Positions 1-11,900 of a stretch of 64,000 nucleotides of DNA are shown in pieces. This DNA is from Rhynchospora pubera (taxonomy: Eukaryota > Streptophyta > Magnoliopsida > Poales > Cyperaceae): positions 174,291,955 through 174,355,954 of the forward strand of contig CM051462.1 of assembly GCA_028095005.1 (NCBI GenBank), given 5' to 3'. The translations under genes and the position numbers were made by a program. Position 1 is the first letter of the stretch, and each line of letters opens with the position of its first letter. The notes below the pieces were generated by a model. That model made no database searches, was not told the DNA's origin, and saw nothing but the letters and a program-made list of their open reading frames with translations.

Positions 1-773
1 AGTAAATAATATGAACTTTAGAATCTATATATCTTAATTAATTAATTAATTAATATTAATGTTCAGAAAATTAGTTCATCAAATAAATTAAGTAGGTTTT
101 AAGATTCTTTGGGAATATTACCATTTTAGCTAGAAGTTCAAGTTGTATATATTTATTGGTCTTTTTTATCTGTGATGTAGTGCGGTATGAAAACACTAAA
201 AGGATTTAGTGCCGTTTCGGACAATTATATATTTGACTACAAGTGATGAACAAAAAAAAATAATATTGGTTTGTGGTTGACTAATAGTCTAATTAATTAA
301 TATTTGATTATTTGCAATTGATATTAATTATTTATATGGTATTGAATATATATAGTTAAAGCTAACCAGCGTAGATCAAAAATGTATTCTTTTATGCTAT
401 GGGATTTTTTGCAAGTGCTAAAAGACCTGATGCGTATGGTGGCATTTTGCAATTGCAGGGACTCCAATGTAGAGAAACTGGACAAGGTTACCTCAACCAT
501 AAAGAAAAACTAGGCAAAGCATATGAGCATTGCTTTAAGGTGAGTTGGGTTTTCGGTGGAAGGGGCCTAATTAATAAATTTGGTGCTCTTTATTAATTAG
601 TTGATGTGACTCTCTGGCATTTGTTTTATTATAATTTTTCTTTCAATTGATGATGCTGATCTTGATTTTTATTTTCTTTGTTCTTTGTGTTTTGGAAAAT
701 GTTTTGGTTACCCAGATTGCCCCCAAACCATGCATCAGGCATGCCTCGTATTATCACTAAAATATGCTAGCCC
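1..773. other. AT-rich intergenic DNA, no supported gene
   Basis: Mostly AT-rich, with a TTAA run near 37-56. The only coding-like stretch is 466-541, which has an AG acceptor in front and a GTGAGT donor behind and stays open across both. I do not recognise the peptide and cannot attach it to other exons, so it is not called as a gene. Confidence 0.5.
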
Positions 774-782
774 GTGTAAAAC

Positions 783-974
783 AAATTGAGATTCGCTGCC
801 GCGCGACACAGCGTGTCGCGCGGTATGCTGGCCGTTTGATTAAGATCCAATGGACAAGGGAGCCCCGTGCATGTAACCTAGATTGGTAGGCCCGTAAAAA
901 GTGAACCGTCCGATCAAAATCAGACGGCTCGTAGTGCGCGACACGCGGTGTAGCGCAACAGCGAATCCGGATTG
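783..974. mobile_element. MULE-type MITE (192 bp), 9-bp target duplication
   Basis: Flanked by GTGTAAAAC on both sides (774-782 and 975-983), a 9-bp duplication typical of Mutator-like elements. The ends are inverted (AAATTGAGATTCGCTG against CAATCCGGATTCGCTG), and just inside the left end sits a perfect 11-bp-arm hairpin, CCGCGCGACAC with its complement, at 799-823. The middle (about 829-948) resembles the middle of the element at 63006-63193, although the outer ends of the two differ. It has no coding capacity and must have moved by a transposase supplied elsewhere. Confidence 0.8.
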
Positions 975-1202
975 GTGTAAAACGCATGCTGAAGGTGTCA
1001 GTATATTCTTTCTGCCAACTTTTTATTTGCCAAGTATGGCATGTGTTTTGTTATGTAAGTAAGATACACATGATTTGTTGATCCGGCCGATGCAGAAACG
1101 TTAATTTCTCTGCGCAAGTTATGTTCAAACTATATTGCAATCGATTTAACCATTATCTTACGGAAGGACAATTTTCCTTTAAGATAGAAATTATGGATTA
1201 AT

Positions 1203-1320
1203 CAAGGTCTAGTGGCTCAGTGGTAAGAGCACTAGACTGGCCTCAAAGAAGCCAAGGGTTCAAACTCCACATGCATCTTTAATTTCAGAAAAAATTGGAT
1301 GGTAAAAAATCTCTCTCTTT
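1203..1320 (+). mobile_element. tRNA-derived SINE, family A, copy 1
   Basis: The head resembles a tRNA gene, with a pol III A box (TGGCTCAGTGGT, about 1211-1222) and B box (GGTTCAAACTCC, about 1257-1268). An unrelated tail and a T/A-rich end follow. The same sequence occurs in reverse at 61087-61235, which shows it is dispersed. It is not a working tRNA: I could not fold a convincing acceptor stem and there is a long non-tRNA 3' tail. Confidence 0.75.
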
Positions 1321-1892
1321 CTTCAAAAAAGATTTCAAAATGCGATTTGTGCGGTTTGACAGTTGGGTGGCGATATAGCGATTACCGGTGATAAAACTAT
1401 AATAAAACGAAAAAATGACGATAAAACGGATAAATTGGTAGTGCGGTTTGAACTAAATTAAACTAAGATAAAACGGCGATAAAACGACAAAAAAAACTGA
1501 GATTTTTAAAAGCTTGGGATTCATATGTGCTATTAATGGGCTCATATTTGGTACAATTATTATAAAAAAATTAGGATCATTAATTAGTTATCATGTATTA
1601 AAGGAAAAAACATTTCTATGCCACCCAAAACTACTTCATGTATAATAGGACTAAATTGTCCATTGTACTCAATCAAACTAGTTCGTTTACTCTATATAAT
1701 TAATATAATTAACACAATCATACTGATTGTAAATTTGTTTGTTATATATAAAATATTGTTAAATTAGAAAACAATATATAACTACACTAATATTGATATC
1801 ATGGATATCGACTGATCTGGACAACAACAGATACTAAGTACTGTTTGTATAATTATAAAAAATATATATCGGTCAATAACAAATTTAAGTAC
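1321..1892. other. Intergenic, low complexity
   Basis: AT-rich. At 1380-1490 there is a loose repeat of the phrase GATAAAACG. No open frame of note and no recognised element. Confidence 0.5.
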
Positions 1893-2075
1893 TGTTTGGC
1901 AGAGTGCGCGAACTGGCTGTTCGCGAACAGCGCCAGTTCGCAGGAACCAAACAAAGCACGAACTGCGCGAACTACCCCTATCCCTTGTTTCTACTTTTCA
2001 CGCGAACTGCGCGAACTGAGTTCGCGAACTTCTTGGGGTGCGAACAGCCAGTTCGCGTGAGTTCCCAAACACACC
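1893..2075. mobile_element. GC-rich foldback MITE
   Basis: Two inverted ends share GCGAACTGGCTGTTCGC (about 1908-1924 and, reversed, 2040-2057), and the outermost bases form GTTTGG and CCAAAC. The inside is packed with the small palindrome GTTCGCGAAC and variants. It stands out against AT-rich flanks. Overlapping open frames here are by-products of the GC-rich repeat, not genes. No clear target duplication was found. Confidence 0.65.
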
Positions 2076-2426
2076 TATATAGTGTTTTGATAAATTTGCG
2101 CTCTCAAAATGTATCAAAATTACGGTTAATTTGGGTCCCACTCTGCAGTCCTTTTCTTTTTTTCCTATTTTCTGGGTCTCGTCATCTCCTGCTAAGTTAG
2201 TCTACCCCCCGGCCCATAAATTTAAATGCAATCATCAATCACTGTACGATGAGCTGCGCAGCTTTTTGTTGCTAAAAATTATAGAGGAAAGAGTTGATCC
2301 AATATCAACCGCCCAATGGCGATCGTACACGAACTTTTGTGGAGGAAGAATGGTCCAGATCTACTGTCCTAGGGATGCACCACTTAGGGTTGGATTGCTT
2401 AGCTTTAAAGGGATAGAAATAATATC

Positions 2427-2578
2427 GGCTCCGTTTGGATAGCGTGGGAACAAGAGAAATAAGAGAAAAAATATTGAGAAATATGTAACTTTGTGAAAAA
2501 TTTGAATTGTTTATAATAAATAAATTTAGAAATAGGAAGAAACTATTTCTTTATTCTTAGAGTCATCCAAACACAGCC
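2427..2578. mobile_element. MITE family F1, copy 1
   Basis: One of six copies of a 130-155 bp element with ends GGCTCCGTTTGGATAG and its complement, and a shared core phrase GTGTAACTTTGTGAAGA. This copy is flanked by ATC on both sides (2424-2426, 2579-2581). Other copies: 16877, 40842, 42055, 43260 and 61506. Confidence 0.8.
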
Positions 2579-2581
2579 ATC

Positions 2582-4542
2582 AAGAGAAGATATTTGTTTA
2601 AAGGGATAGAATCATAGAAATCACATCAAGAGATATTTGTTCAACAATTGGAATTGATCACTCGAGTTATATATGAATTTTGTGCTAAGATGCTGTTACA
2701 AGGTACGGCCACCATGCAATGATGCATGGATCCCATCTCGTAAAATTAAATTAGTGCAAAATAATGAAGGTCATAATTAATTAAACTAAATAGAATTCGG
2801 TATACTGATTAAATATTGATAGTTAAAATTAGGCTAAATTAATTTGCAATATAGTTAAGTTAATGAAATAATTGAAATATATTTGGACTCGTGAATTAAT
2901 GCCTACAAAATTATTCTAACTAAATAGAAATTGCAGACAAATTAATCAAATTTGAAATTTTGATTCTTAATGAATGTCGTCCAACAAGTTAGTCTCATCA
3001 TTGTGGCAGATGGAGCCTAATCTGTTCGATCTAATTAACAAAGAAAATTTTGAAATAGCAAGAGGAGTAAATAAAAAGGCATTAAGCATTACTGTTCACA
3101 AGACGTATCTAATTAACATTGTATTGCTCTTATTCAAAATAAAACATTGTATTGCCAAACAACTTCCCCCGTTTCTTTTGTAGTTTTTTTTAATGAAAGG
3201 GATGTTTTAAGCATAAAATTTTTTATTCAAATTAAAAATGAAAATAAAATAAAATAAAATAAACGGTTCAAAGGAAGGAGGGAAGGAGCCTCAACTTTTA
3301 GTCAAGTCAGAACTCAGAACAGTTGGTCAATGTTGTTTGCCACTGTACTGGAGAGGATATCATTAACATTTATCATGGATCGTGGTCCCCAAAACCAAAA
3401 GAAAAAATATGTTTTGTGTGACAATGGTACGAGCAATGCCAGACATTTCTCGCATGTAATTACAGTGACAGAGTGACTGATTGTGCAGGATTCCCACTGT
3501 ATGAAGCGACTACACCGGACCAGACACAGTAGGTGGGGACCACTTTCCAGGCTGCGTTTCCCCCTCGACTCTCGCAAATATAGAAAGCCCCATTTCCATT
3601 TTCTGATCCTTTAATCTTGCTTATTATAGGCCTCTTTTTTAGTATCTATGAAAAGCCCAATATTTCTATCGAGGCCCTTACTTAAAGAATCTTCAGATTT
3701 TTCTCCCAATTTTTTGGAAAAGAATTATATATGCCTAGTGTTTACAAAAATTCATTTGGCAACTATCATGACTAAAGTCATCTATAAAAACCTATCATGA
3801 CTAATATGATGACTATACAAAAATAAAATAAATTATAAATAAACTTTTTATTCAAGTTCATCTATAGATTGTGCATCAAAACTTGTATGTGAGCATCGTT
3901 TTTAATTACCGATAGACAAAATATAAAGACAACTCTGTAATCATACCAGCATCTATCTAGGGTTGTTTTTGAAAAATTAAGGACTGGAACAGTAGAATTT
4001 GATAGGTGCCCGGGCTTGAAAAATCATAATGCCAAGGCTAATATTCAAAAAATATTGGACATGCTTAAAAATAAGGGAAAATAATGTGTTTATTTTAACT
4101 TTTTTATATTTTTTGGTGATTGATAGAGAAGCAAAGATCATAAAAAAATTACTAGATTTATGAAAGAGATGTAGTTTGTAATATTTCAATTATATGTTTA
4201 GAATGACATGTTTATTAAATTTATTATTTATTTTAATTTTTTAGTTTTATTATATTATAATTGGGCGTGGGTTAAAAATTTTTCTGTATCGGTCCCCGTC
4301 CCTTCCTCTCTCTAGTAAGGTAAATAGACGCAACTCTTATGAACTCTCTGTCATATGGACATGCCAATGCACTTGTTACAATTCAAAAGGGGCTCTAGCC
4401 TCCGTAGGAATCGAACGTGGAATAAAGAAGAAAAATAAAATGCAAAAGAAACAGAGAGAAACTTAAAAGAACTCTCTTATTGCATATTACACGCTCTACA
4501 TCTTTCTATTTTCTTAAACATCATTGTACAGGAAAAAAAAGA
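2582..4542. other. Intergenic DNA
   Basis: AT-rich throughout. Short open frames at 2974-3183, 3314-3577 and 3977-4189 show no recognisable domain, codon pattern or neighbouring splice sites, and I regard them as chance. The last part overlaps the expected transcript end of the downstream minus-strand gene, with an AATAAA signal (reverse strand) at 4543-4548. Confidence 0.5.
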
Positions 4543-4723
4543 TTTTATTCAGGACATTTCATGATGGACTCTTGGGTCAAATCCTTCCTTATTTTCAGAA
4601 CAGATCAAAACCACCAAAATAACAGAAGCTGGTTTTGTATTTTGCATGGAGGTCCTAAAAAAACTATTATCCTGCGTGGGGCCAAGTAGCAGGGTAGAAG
4701 TACAGCAGATCTCCACCTCTTCA

Positions 4724-5850
4724 TTACAAACGTGCCCTTGAAGTTTGTGATGAAGATGTAGACATCGAGCTCTGAAAAATGATGAAATTCGAAATTAACC
4801 AAGAGTGCATAATTTAAACCGACAAGTAACACCTTCTATAATGCTGCAGTCAACAAGGGAATTGTTATATTAAGGTGGGAAAATATGATGGGGACATACC
4901 AAAGGAAGGCCCTTCTTTGCTCTTTCTTCCAAATAAGAGCAAGGTGTGAAGAAACCGCCATATATCTCAGACCATTTTGAAAGCTTCGAATATATGTAAT
5001 TTGCCCTGATTGTGTCAGCCCAAAATACAAGCCCACCCCTGCAACACATCAATATAAAGTAAAGGGCACTTCCACTGAAAAAATGAATTTACTATAAAAA
5101 AAAAAGAGTACAGAGAAAAGAGAACAGTTCCAGATTGATGGTTTGGTGTTTCTCATTTTCAGCAGCTGAGAACATATTATGGCAATGGAAAAATGAATTT
5201 ACTACTTTCAAAAAAGAGATCACTGAGACAAAAGAAAACAGTTTCAGATTTGATGGTTCGGTATTTTTTTTTTTTTCTCATTCTCAGCATCTGTTAAAAA
5301 CAAATGCAAGAAGGATGGATACATGGGCAGATCTAGAAGGATCAAATCTGGTGCAGTCTTCCCCATTCTTTGTTCTAATCATAAATGCTTACATTGTATT
5401 TTTGGTATTATATCAGTATATGCGTTGAAAAATATAATATTTGACCACCATAAATGTGAAAATAGTTCTGCTGTTCACCCCCATAATTATAATTTATATC
5501 ATAGGTGTAATCATATAAATAGTAATATTAATAGTTGGTATGGAACTAGAACCCCATTAAAAATTTTTCTGACTCCAACTATGCCTAGAGATTTGAGTTT
5601 CCGAATATATAATCTACTACGCAACATGAATGAGTCTAACCTGTATTTGGGGAAACCCATTCCAAGAACAGAAGAGATGTCGAGGTCTGAAGCCTTGCTG
5701 ACGACCCCTTCACCCATGACTCGGCATGCCTCGTTAACCACAGGGAAGAAAATCATCTCTACAATGTCTTGGTCACTGACAGTGATAGCCTAGAAAAAAT
5801 ACCGCAAAAAGTATACGATATTAGTCAACACAAGAAGCCAGTAGATTGCA

Positions 5851-5881
<31 letters not shown>

Positions 5882-8800
5882 CCTTTCCTCCACGGAGGAC
5901 ATTAGATCGCTTTCTGGACTCTTCAATGACAGCTTGTACAGTAGGATCAGGTCTAGGCTTGCTGCCCTTCTCATAGATGTAGTAGCCTTTTCCATTCGCT
6001 TTACCTACCAGTGAAAAAAGAAATTTCTTTAATATATGAAAGCAGACAAAATAGAGAGAAACATTTTAAAAAAGGAGCTTCTTTGTTAGAATGAGAGCAA
6101 AATCATTTATATATACCTTGTCTCCCATCTTGCACCATCAACTCAACTAAATCAGATTGGAAAATACGGCCTTTAAAGGCCTCTGCATAGATGCTCTTCA
6201 CTGCCATGGCTACCCCATATCCAGCCACATCTTGAAGTCTGTTTTGAGAAAAGCACAGTCATAAGATGACCATTTAGCCCTCAAGTTTTTCAAAATTGCT
6301 AAATAGGCTCTCAGTATGCTCAGTAAATGTCAAGCTGATATTTTATACAAATCTATTAAGTCACTGTAAGGTTTTCAAAAGTCTTGTAGACATCATTAAA
6401 TTGCGCAAAATAGTGCAAAAATTAACTAGTAAACTTAGATTTTGGGTAAGCATTCAACTCCAGTCATTTAATAAACTTGACGAAAAAGCTATTTAAAAAC
6501 AAAGCTTCACAATAAATTTAGAAGACAATTCTTAACTGGAAGGGACCCATAGGCATGCCGAAGTTGGTAATGGCTCTGTCAACTCTAAACACATCCACAC
6601 CAAGGTGAACTAGGAGATGTGAGCCTTGAGTGTAAGGGAAAAACGTACGATTCACCGCAAAGCCGGTGCAATTTCCAACCACCACAGGAACCTTTTTAAT
6701 AATCTTTCCTACTGTCATAAGATCAATGATCACTTGTGGAGAGGTCTTCTCTGTGCGCACAATCTCCAACAGAGGCATAATATGTGCAGGACTGATATTA
6801 ACATGAAATAAAAAACCTAGGATTAGCAAAGGGATGTCAAAGAAAGATTAAATTGTCATAGTTGATACTGGGACCTGTAGATTTAAACAAAAAATATATA
6901 TATTGTGAGAACTCAGCAAAATATTTTTAAGCAAACTTATTGAGAATTATCAATTTATGTCAATGAGTTCTTGCATTTGCAGAGTGAGAACTTATTTAAC
7001 TTGTACCAGAACTGGAACTGAATTGGCTGATCTAGAAGGAAAAAGTTACAAGTTATGCTTTGAGAGGACACTATTTACACCTCACTGTAGTAAGCAGTCC
7101 CATTGAAAGAACCCTTTATGTTAATTAAAATAGATCCAAATTTTCCATTGCAAGTCCCAGAAAGAGTGAGCAATACCTGAAGAAGTGGGCCCCAATAATG
7201 CGGTCTTGGGAGCAGGTCTTCTCGCCAACAATATTTAAATCAATCGTGGAGGTGTTGGTTGCCAGGATACAATGTGGTGGGCATACTTTCTCTAAATCAG
7301 CAAATATAGACTGCTTCAATGGGATCTTTTCAATAACCGCCTAAATTAGAAACAAGTTTGTCAGTTTGGAACCAGTAGAGATCATTGATGCTCAGACGTA
7401 AGAAAATCTTGGTATGTACGCATTACCTCAATAACCATATCAACATCCTTGAAGTCAGAGTAATCAAGAACTCCCTTTAAGAGAGAGAGTGTCTTTTTTG
7501 CCCTGTCCTGAGTTAGCGAGCCTTTCTTCACAAGGCCTTCTAGATTGCCTGAGATGTACACAAAACAGTTATTAGTATTCTTATTGAGTACACTAAAAAA
7601 GAACAGCTTGCTCAACATAATCAAATGATATGCTTGTATAGTCCTATGGGGTCGATTAAATTTCAGATCTAAACTGATTCCAACCCACCTACAAAAATTG
7701 TAATTAGGTAAGAACTAGGATGCCAACCTGAAATCATTTTTACTCCCCTATCAAGAAACTTGGGATCAACTTCTTTTAATACAACAGAAATATTATTAAG
7801 AATGCAAGCAGTTGCAATGCCAGAGCCCATGAGGCCACCACCAATCACTGCAATTTTCTTGATCTGCCTTGGTTTTAGCCCCCGATCAGTCACATTTGGC
7901 ACCTGTATTTCATCAAAAAAATAAATAGAGTGTCATGCTGAGAGCTTGACATTTAGAACTTAGCAAATGAGCAATACTCAGCATTCTTTACAGTATAGCC
8001 AATGAAGAAAATGAACAAAACGTATATAATTTAATTATAGGTAAATGGAGGAATTGCTCAGGACCATAGTAAACTTAGAAATAATTTTCGGAAAAATGTA
8101 CGAAACAAATGAAGGACATTCAGCAAAAAAAAAATGCACATGAAATGAAGAAAAGGTTAACCATATTAGAAATGGTATATCCTACCAAAATCAGGTAAAA
8201 CTGTTGAAAAAGGTATAGCAAATAACATGTCATAGCATTGAATAGAATTAAGAATTGAAAACTCCAGACAAATACGAATTAGAAGTACAAATAAAAATAA
8301 TAATATGTGAACCTTAGATGTAGCTCTCTGCGCTAAGAAGACATGGACAAGCCCCTTTGATGTGTCTGAGAGCACCAGGTCCTTGAAAAGCTTGGCTTCC
8401 TGCAGTTTAACAATACCTCACTATTAAGCTAGATGTATTAAATTTCCTTTATTTTTCAAGAAATTATGCTACATGATATTATTACAGAATAAAGAAATCT
8501 GTTTATGTAAATTAAACATAGTTTTGATATACTAAATATTAGCAATTCTTATGTTTGCAATAATTAGATAATAGTTCTAACTTCTAAGATATGCACAAAG
8601 CCACAAACTAAACCTAACTGTTATATTATATTAACAAGGCCCAAAGATGCATTTCATTAATTATTGATGCCCCTCATTATTATTTTAAAAAAGCCCATAT
8701 AGGACTAAAAAACCAAACTGACTTATTCTTTTCCCTAATAAATCATGCAAAAAAGTCATCTATGCTCGAGGTGACCTCAGGTGATACTCACAAAAAAAAA

Positions 8801-11790
8801 AAAAAAATTTAAAAGTTACATTGAGATTTTGTTTTCTATATTGAAAGTGTTTGATGGTTGCAAGCAGACAAAAACGATGAAGTAAGATTGTGAAAAAAAT
8901 CAATGGAAAAAAAAATAATAAAATAACAGCATACCTTGAGAACACCGGCATAACCACCAGCAACAACACCCTCTTCTATTGAGTCAAGGCATGCCTGGTG
9001 CTGCGGCATATTAGGAAATTGCCTCTTAACCTGTTGCCTTGCAGCTTTTAAAACCTCACGGGCCTCTGCAAGCGAGCCCAGCTTGTCAGTCCTGCGTAAA
9101 GAGCTCAGCCATGGCTTCCTCCCCTCAGCAATGTCCAGGGCCCACTGACGTGCAACCCGGATTACGTCAGCTGGAGATACAAGCTCATCTATCAAGCCAT
9201 ATTGTTTCCCTTCCTTTGCTCTAATCGGCTTAGACAGCTGGATGATAAATCAGTCATATAACAACTTTGTTAAAGTATTGTCCTGTGATGGGGCAATTTA
9301 CAGTATAGACACAGAATCTACACATATTCCTACAAAAGCTCAGAAGTATACCATACGCTATCATGAACTTAACAAATAATCCCCATTCACGGCTAATTTC
9401 TGCAAATTCTTTACAAAGTCCAAATTAACCCGGTATCTGTCAAACTTTACTATGCCCTCAAATAGGGTTAACAGGTACTTCCCACGGAGTAGTCATTGCA
9501 AATCTCATGTTGGATTGATGTATATATTGAAGATTTACACAAATTTACAAGTGTAAAAATATTTGACAGTATATTACTTTTCTTGATAAACAAACAATAA
9601 TCCAGTACGGTTCACAGCTTAAGGACTTCTATGATCAAAAGCCATTCGATTAACATTCAGAGAACATTCATAAACATCTTTAGAAATTTATCAGAAGGCT
9701 AAGTATAGAACTAACCAACATCATTTCAGTTGCCTTTGCCAACCCAACAAGCCTTGGCAAGCGCTGAGTACCTTTCACAAAAAAATAGGGTAAATGTAAG
9801 AAACAGATGTGGATAAAGTAATTAACCAGAGAACTAAAGGTGGAGTATGTTCAGTTGAGCCCGACAAAAAAAATACTATAGAAATTATTATACCGCCGAA
9901 TCCAGGAATAACTCCGAGTGTCAGTTCTGGCAATCCAAGCTGGGCATCTGGCGTAGATATTCTAGCATGACAACCCTAGATTGAAAATAAGAATAAAATT
10001 GATATAATTATAAATATAGAAATGAAATTTGTTAGCAAATCAAAGACATGATATTGCTGCACAAACCATAGCCATCTCGAGGCCACCACCAAGAGCAAGC
10101 CCCTGGATTGCCGCAACAGAAGGCTTTTTAGCATCTATAATGAAACAAAAAATAACAATGATCAATGCTCGAAATGACATCAATACAAATATATACATTC
10201 AGAGCAGGGGTAATATTCTGTAAATCACTAAAAACCTTCAAAATTGAGTGTATCCCTAAAAATCAGATGTTCACTAACAAGCAAACATTGTTTAATCTAC
10301 TTAAGACTTAAAATACCATAGAGAACTCCCAACTTCCCCACTCAGAACATGCCCGAGTACCCCAATCCTTCCATATTTCCTCTGCACAAGTTACTGAACT
10401 GAGGAAGAAAGTGGGTAAAGCTTCAAATAATTCCCGAGAGGATGGGTGCACGTGATTTTGCAATATTAGAGCCACAAATGATATGTTTCCGACTGTTGAA
10501 GATGTAACCCATTATTCATGCTTTATCTATGTACAATATTATTGTTTCCCCAAAACCGAGATTGAAATTTACCAGGAAAAAAAAATTCATGATTTTTTCT
10601 AACATAAACATAAGAGTAACCTAAGGTAAATAAATTCTTAAATGTGCAATAAAATGTACCTTCCACTATGTTTACAACTAGCTCAACAGACACATCCGGC
10701 AGAAGAGACAGATTTCCTGATAAAAACTATGCATTAGGATATTAATAAAGGTCCGAGGACTGGGGGTCTGAAACGAACTAAGAAACTCGGTAGACTTTGT
10801 ACCAGTTTGGTGAATTTGTTTGAAGACATTGATATCGAAACCTCCAGAAAACTTGCCTCCGTAGCCTATAAGAACAATCCAATAATAATTCAGATAAATA
10901 TGGAGGATTCAAAATATCAACATCCATTAAACTTTTCCAAGGATTATGTAATGCAACATAAGATAAAAAGAAATAAATTGTAAAGTCTACGTTTGTTATT
11001 TTTTACTATAATTACATTTACAAATAACCTAAACCAGAACAAATCACTAAAACTGCATCATTTTAATTCAGATTGGTCCACAAGTGCCAGATTCAAAAAA
11101 AAAAAAACAACATTCCATTACTTCTGTTGAACAACCATCAAATTATCACAAAAGGATCTAATGCTAAGTTTTGAAATAAATTAAAAAAAAACTAAATTGA
11201 ACACGATAAGGTTATATATCAATATATTTGATCCAGTATAAGCTCACCAGTGAGAACAATTGCTTTTACATCTGGCCTGCTCATTGCCTCAGTATACTTC
11301 TCCTTGAGACCCGCAATTACTAATTGAATGGGGGGAAAAAAAACAAAGAGTGAGAATAAGAGAAATGATAAATTGCCTTGTCACATGATCAAGCATGGTA
11401 ACAGTTCATAATTCTCCTGGCACATAGAATGGTGATCCTGTCCATGTTAGTCACCGGCTTTACACATACTTGCAGGAAAGCCACAGAAATTCAAATTTAA
11501 GCTTTCAAGTGGTAAGCACACAAATATCAAATAAACCAAGGGCATATATGCAAAAATTTCCCATCAGTCTAACAAGTCAAGAGTCTGAGCTAATTCCCCC
11601 ATTTAACAAAACCCAAAGAAGCTTGGAAAGTTAACCAATAACCGTACTAAAACAATACAAAATTAAACAATGACAAAAACTTGAGGAGACAAATACTCTT
11701 GGGATGCAAAGCATTAACAGGCGGATTAGTGATTGTGATTAGCGCGACACCATCGCTCCCCACCTCCATGGTGACACGAATCTCCGCCAT
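4724..11790 (-). CDS. AIM1: Peroxisomal fatty-acid beta-oxidation multifunctional protein, AIM1-like (MFP-a)
   Basis: Acts in peroxisomal beta-oxidation: 2-trans-enoyl-CoA hydratase, then NAD-dependent L-3-hydroxyacyl-CoA dehydrogenase. 18 exons, 5' to 3': 11790-11697, 11319-11248, 10865-10803, 10716-10660, 10134-10067, 9975-9894, 9771-9716, 9237-8935, 8399-8313, 7902-7728, 7548-7427, 7340-7177, 6791-6537, 6238-6117, 6004-5883, 5789-5641, 5038-4900, 4771-4724. All have GT-AG borders and the phases join without a break into 725 aa, the family's usual length (Arabidopsis AIM1 is about 721). Hydratase glutamates are E115 (GGGLEMAM) and E135 (GLPELTLG), spaced 20 residues as in FadB. The NAD fold is GGGLMGSG at 315-322; the dehydrogenase pair is H445 (GAHFF) and E457 (PLLEIVRT). 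A second dehydrogenase C-domain follows. The C-terminus ARL is a PTS1 peroxisome signal. The MAEIR start aligns with the AIM1 start, so the upstream in-frame start codon was not used. Sequence is closer to AIM1 than to MFP2. I see no damage. Confidence 0.95.
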
Positions 11791-11900
11791 GTCGTATCGA
11801 AAAGCTCCGAAAGGGTTTTTGATCGAAAGAGATGAGAGAGAGAGAGACGAGACTGGTATCAATGTCCGATCCAAATACAATTATTTTTACCAGACTCGAG
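11791..11900 (-). promoter_or_regulatory. Leader region of the AIM1-like gene
   Basis: Immediately upstream of the start codon lies a GA-rich leader (GAGAGAGAG on the + strand at about 11832-11850, so CT-rich in the transcript), typical of plant 5' untranslated regions. No clear TATA box could be fixed. Confidence 0.35.

Noticed and set aside
466..541. Possible internal exon at the window start
   Set aside because: Splice-like borders and an open frame, but 25 codons without a recognised domain or partner exons is not enough.
1203..1280. Possible tRNA gene
   Set aside because: It has A and B boxes, but no convincing acceptor stem, and the same sequence with its non-tRNA tail recurs at 61 kb. 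It is a SINE.
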